A stretch of DNA of 7,011 nucleotides from positions 1 through 7,011 of the forward strand of contig CABQMD010000045.1 in NCBI GenBank assembly GCA_902465145.1, given 5' to 3'. Made by a program: the position numbers and the translations under genes. The notes under the pieces are model-generated. The model saw only the letters and a list, made by a program, of their open reading frames with translations. It was not told where the DNA came from and did no database searches. Source of the DNA: an uncultured Succinatimonas sp. Lineage in GTDB: Bacteria > Pseudomonadota > Gammaproteobacteria > Enterobacterales > Succinivibrionaceae. Positions 6,048 through 7,011 of the stretch are shown here, one piece after another. How positions within the stretch are numbered: position 1 is the first letter of the stretch; each line of letters starts with the position of its first letter.

Positions 6048-7011
6048 TTAAAGCCCTGATTTAAGGCTTGCTTCAATGAATTGATCCAAATCACCGTTCA
6101 AAACTTTCTGAGTGTCGCGGTTTTCAACACCGGTACGCAGATCTTTGATACGCGCATCATCCAAAACATAGGAGCGGATCTGACTGCCCCAACCTATGTC
6201 CGACTTGCTGTCTTCCACGGCTTTGGCTTCAGCCTGACGCTTTTCCAACTCCAACTGATACAAACGCGCACGCAGCTGTTTCATAGCCTGATCACGGTTT
6301 TGAAACTGAGAACGCTCGTTCTGACACGTAACCACAATTCCCGTCGGTACGTGAGTGATACGAACTGCAGATTCCGTTTTGTTAACGTGTTGACCGCCGG
6401 CTCCTGAAGAACGGTACACATCCGTCTTCAAATCGGCAGGATTGATCTCAATTTCAATATTGTCATCGATCTCAGGGTACACATAGGCAGAGCAGAACGA
6501 AGTATGACGGCGGTTATTGGAATCAAAAGGGGATTTACGTACCAGACGATGTACGCCTGTTTCGGTACGCAACAATCCATAAGCATGTTCGCCGGTAAAT
6601 TTTATAGTCGCAGATTTAATTCCAGCAACTTCGCCTTCGGTAACTTCGATGACTTCGGTAGTAAGCCCTTTCTTTTCGGCATACTTAAGATACATGCGCA
6701 TCACCATTTCTGCCCAGTCCTGAGCTTCGGTGCCGCCTGATCCTGCTTGAATATCCATATAACAAGGATCGTTATCGTGCGGGCCTGAAAACATACGCTC
6801 CATTTCAAGCGCAGTTACGGTCTGTTCAAGCTTGTCAGCTTCACCGTAGGCTTCCTGCATCAGCTCAGGATCCTGCTCTTCTCCTGCCATCTCTTCTAAG
6901 GTAGCGATGTCATCGAAACTTTGGTCCACGGCTTTGAAGCGATCAACTATGGAACTTAAGGAGTTTTTCTCTCTGCCAAGTTCCTGAGCTTTTTCAGGAT
7001 CATTCCAAAGA
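6048..7011 (-). CDS. prfB: Peptide chain release factor 2, 5' end outside window
   Basis: The frame is open from the right edge to the TAA at 6048-6050, giving 320 residues. The first visible residues, [18 protein letters not shown], match E. coli RF2 from about residue 46, so roughly 45 residues are missing. An in-frame GTG at 6929 is internal Val, not the start, because matching sequence continues upstream of it. Seen: the acidic coiled N-terminal domain, [17 protein letters not shown], the stop-codon-recognition motif SPF in VRKSPFDSN, the catalytic GGQ in [17 protein letters not shown], and [16 protein letters not shown]. Known: RF2 recognises UAA and UGA and triggers peptide release; GGQ enters the peptidyl-transferase centre. 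Most bacterial prfB genes carry a +1 frameshift site near codon 26 for autoregulation; that region lies beyond the window, so its presence here is unknown. The next gene is lysS. Confidence 0.97.
   Translation of the reverse strand, partial: LWNDPEKAQELGREKNSLSSIVDRFKAVDQSFDDIATLEEMAGEEQDPELMQEAYGEADKLEQTVTALEMERMFSGPHDNDPCYMDIQAGSGGTEAQDWAEMVMRMYLKYAEKKGLTTEVIEVTEGEVAGIKSATIKFTGEHAYGLLRTETGVHRLVRKSPFDSNNRRHTSFCSAYVYPEIDDNIEIEINPADLKTDVYRSSGAGGQHVNKTESAVRITHVPTGIVVTCQNERSQFQNRDQAMKQLRARLYQLELEKRQAEAKAVEDSKSDIGWGSQIRSYVLDDARIKDLRTGVENRDTQKVLNGDLDQFIEASLKSGL

Noticed and set aside
6048..6929. A shorter prfB starting at the in-frame GTG at 6929.
   Set aside because: RF2-like sequence continues upstream of it to the window edge, so the GTG is an internal valine codon.
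7003..7011. CTTTGG at the right edge resembling the CUU UGA shift site of prfB.
   Set aside because: It encodes Leu-Trp at the position matching E. coli residues 46-47; the known shift site is near codon 26 and would lie outside the window.

Overview
The window looks like a compact piece of a gammaproteobacterial chromosome. The evidence is the close match of TrmB, RF2, RluA and DjlA to their Escherichia coli counterparts, the prfB-lysS gene order, and the convergent rluA/djlA pair that E. coli also has. The presence of AmgK and MurU, which E. coli lacks, and a moderate base composition argue against the Enterobacteriaceae. I cannot name a genus; a lineage near Aeromonadales/Succinivibrionaceae is only a guess.

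Layout. The left edge (1-425, + strand) holds the 3' part of rluA, a pseudouridine synthase gene. Everything else lies on the - strand and reads right to left: prfB (RF2, its 5' end beyond the right edge), lysS (lysyl-tRNA synthetase), dapA (4-hydroxy-tetrahydrodipicolinate synthase), trmB (tRNA m7G46 methyltransferase), amgK (MurNAc/GlcNAc anomeric kinase), murU (MurNAc-1-phosphate uridylyltransferase) and djlA (membrane-anchored DnaJ-like co-chaperone). The tail of djlA overlaps the tail of rluA by 29 bp.

How the genes fit together. Gaps are at most 20 nt and five gene junctions overlap, so the - strand genes are very probably one transcription unit with translational coupling. The promoter must lie upstream of prfB, outside the window. 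Two themes are joined. One is translation: release factor 2, lysyl-tRNA charging and tRNA methylation. The other is the cell wall: DapA feeds the diaminopimelate/lysine branch, and AmgK plus MurU return recovered MurNAc to UDP-MurNAc. DapA links the two, because its pathway supplies both lysine for LysS and diaminopimelate for peptidoglycan.

No mobile element, CRISPR array, tRNA, rRNA, riboswitch or convincing intrinsic terminator was seen, and no stretch over 300 bases lacks a gene. I found no undescribed system. The most notable non-coding signal is a perfect 12-bp inverted repeat with a 6-nt loop just inside the start of trmB (3542-3571).
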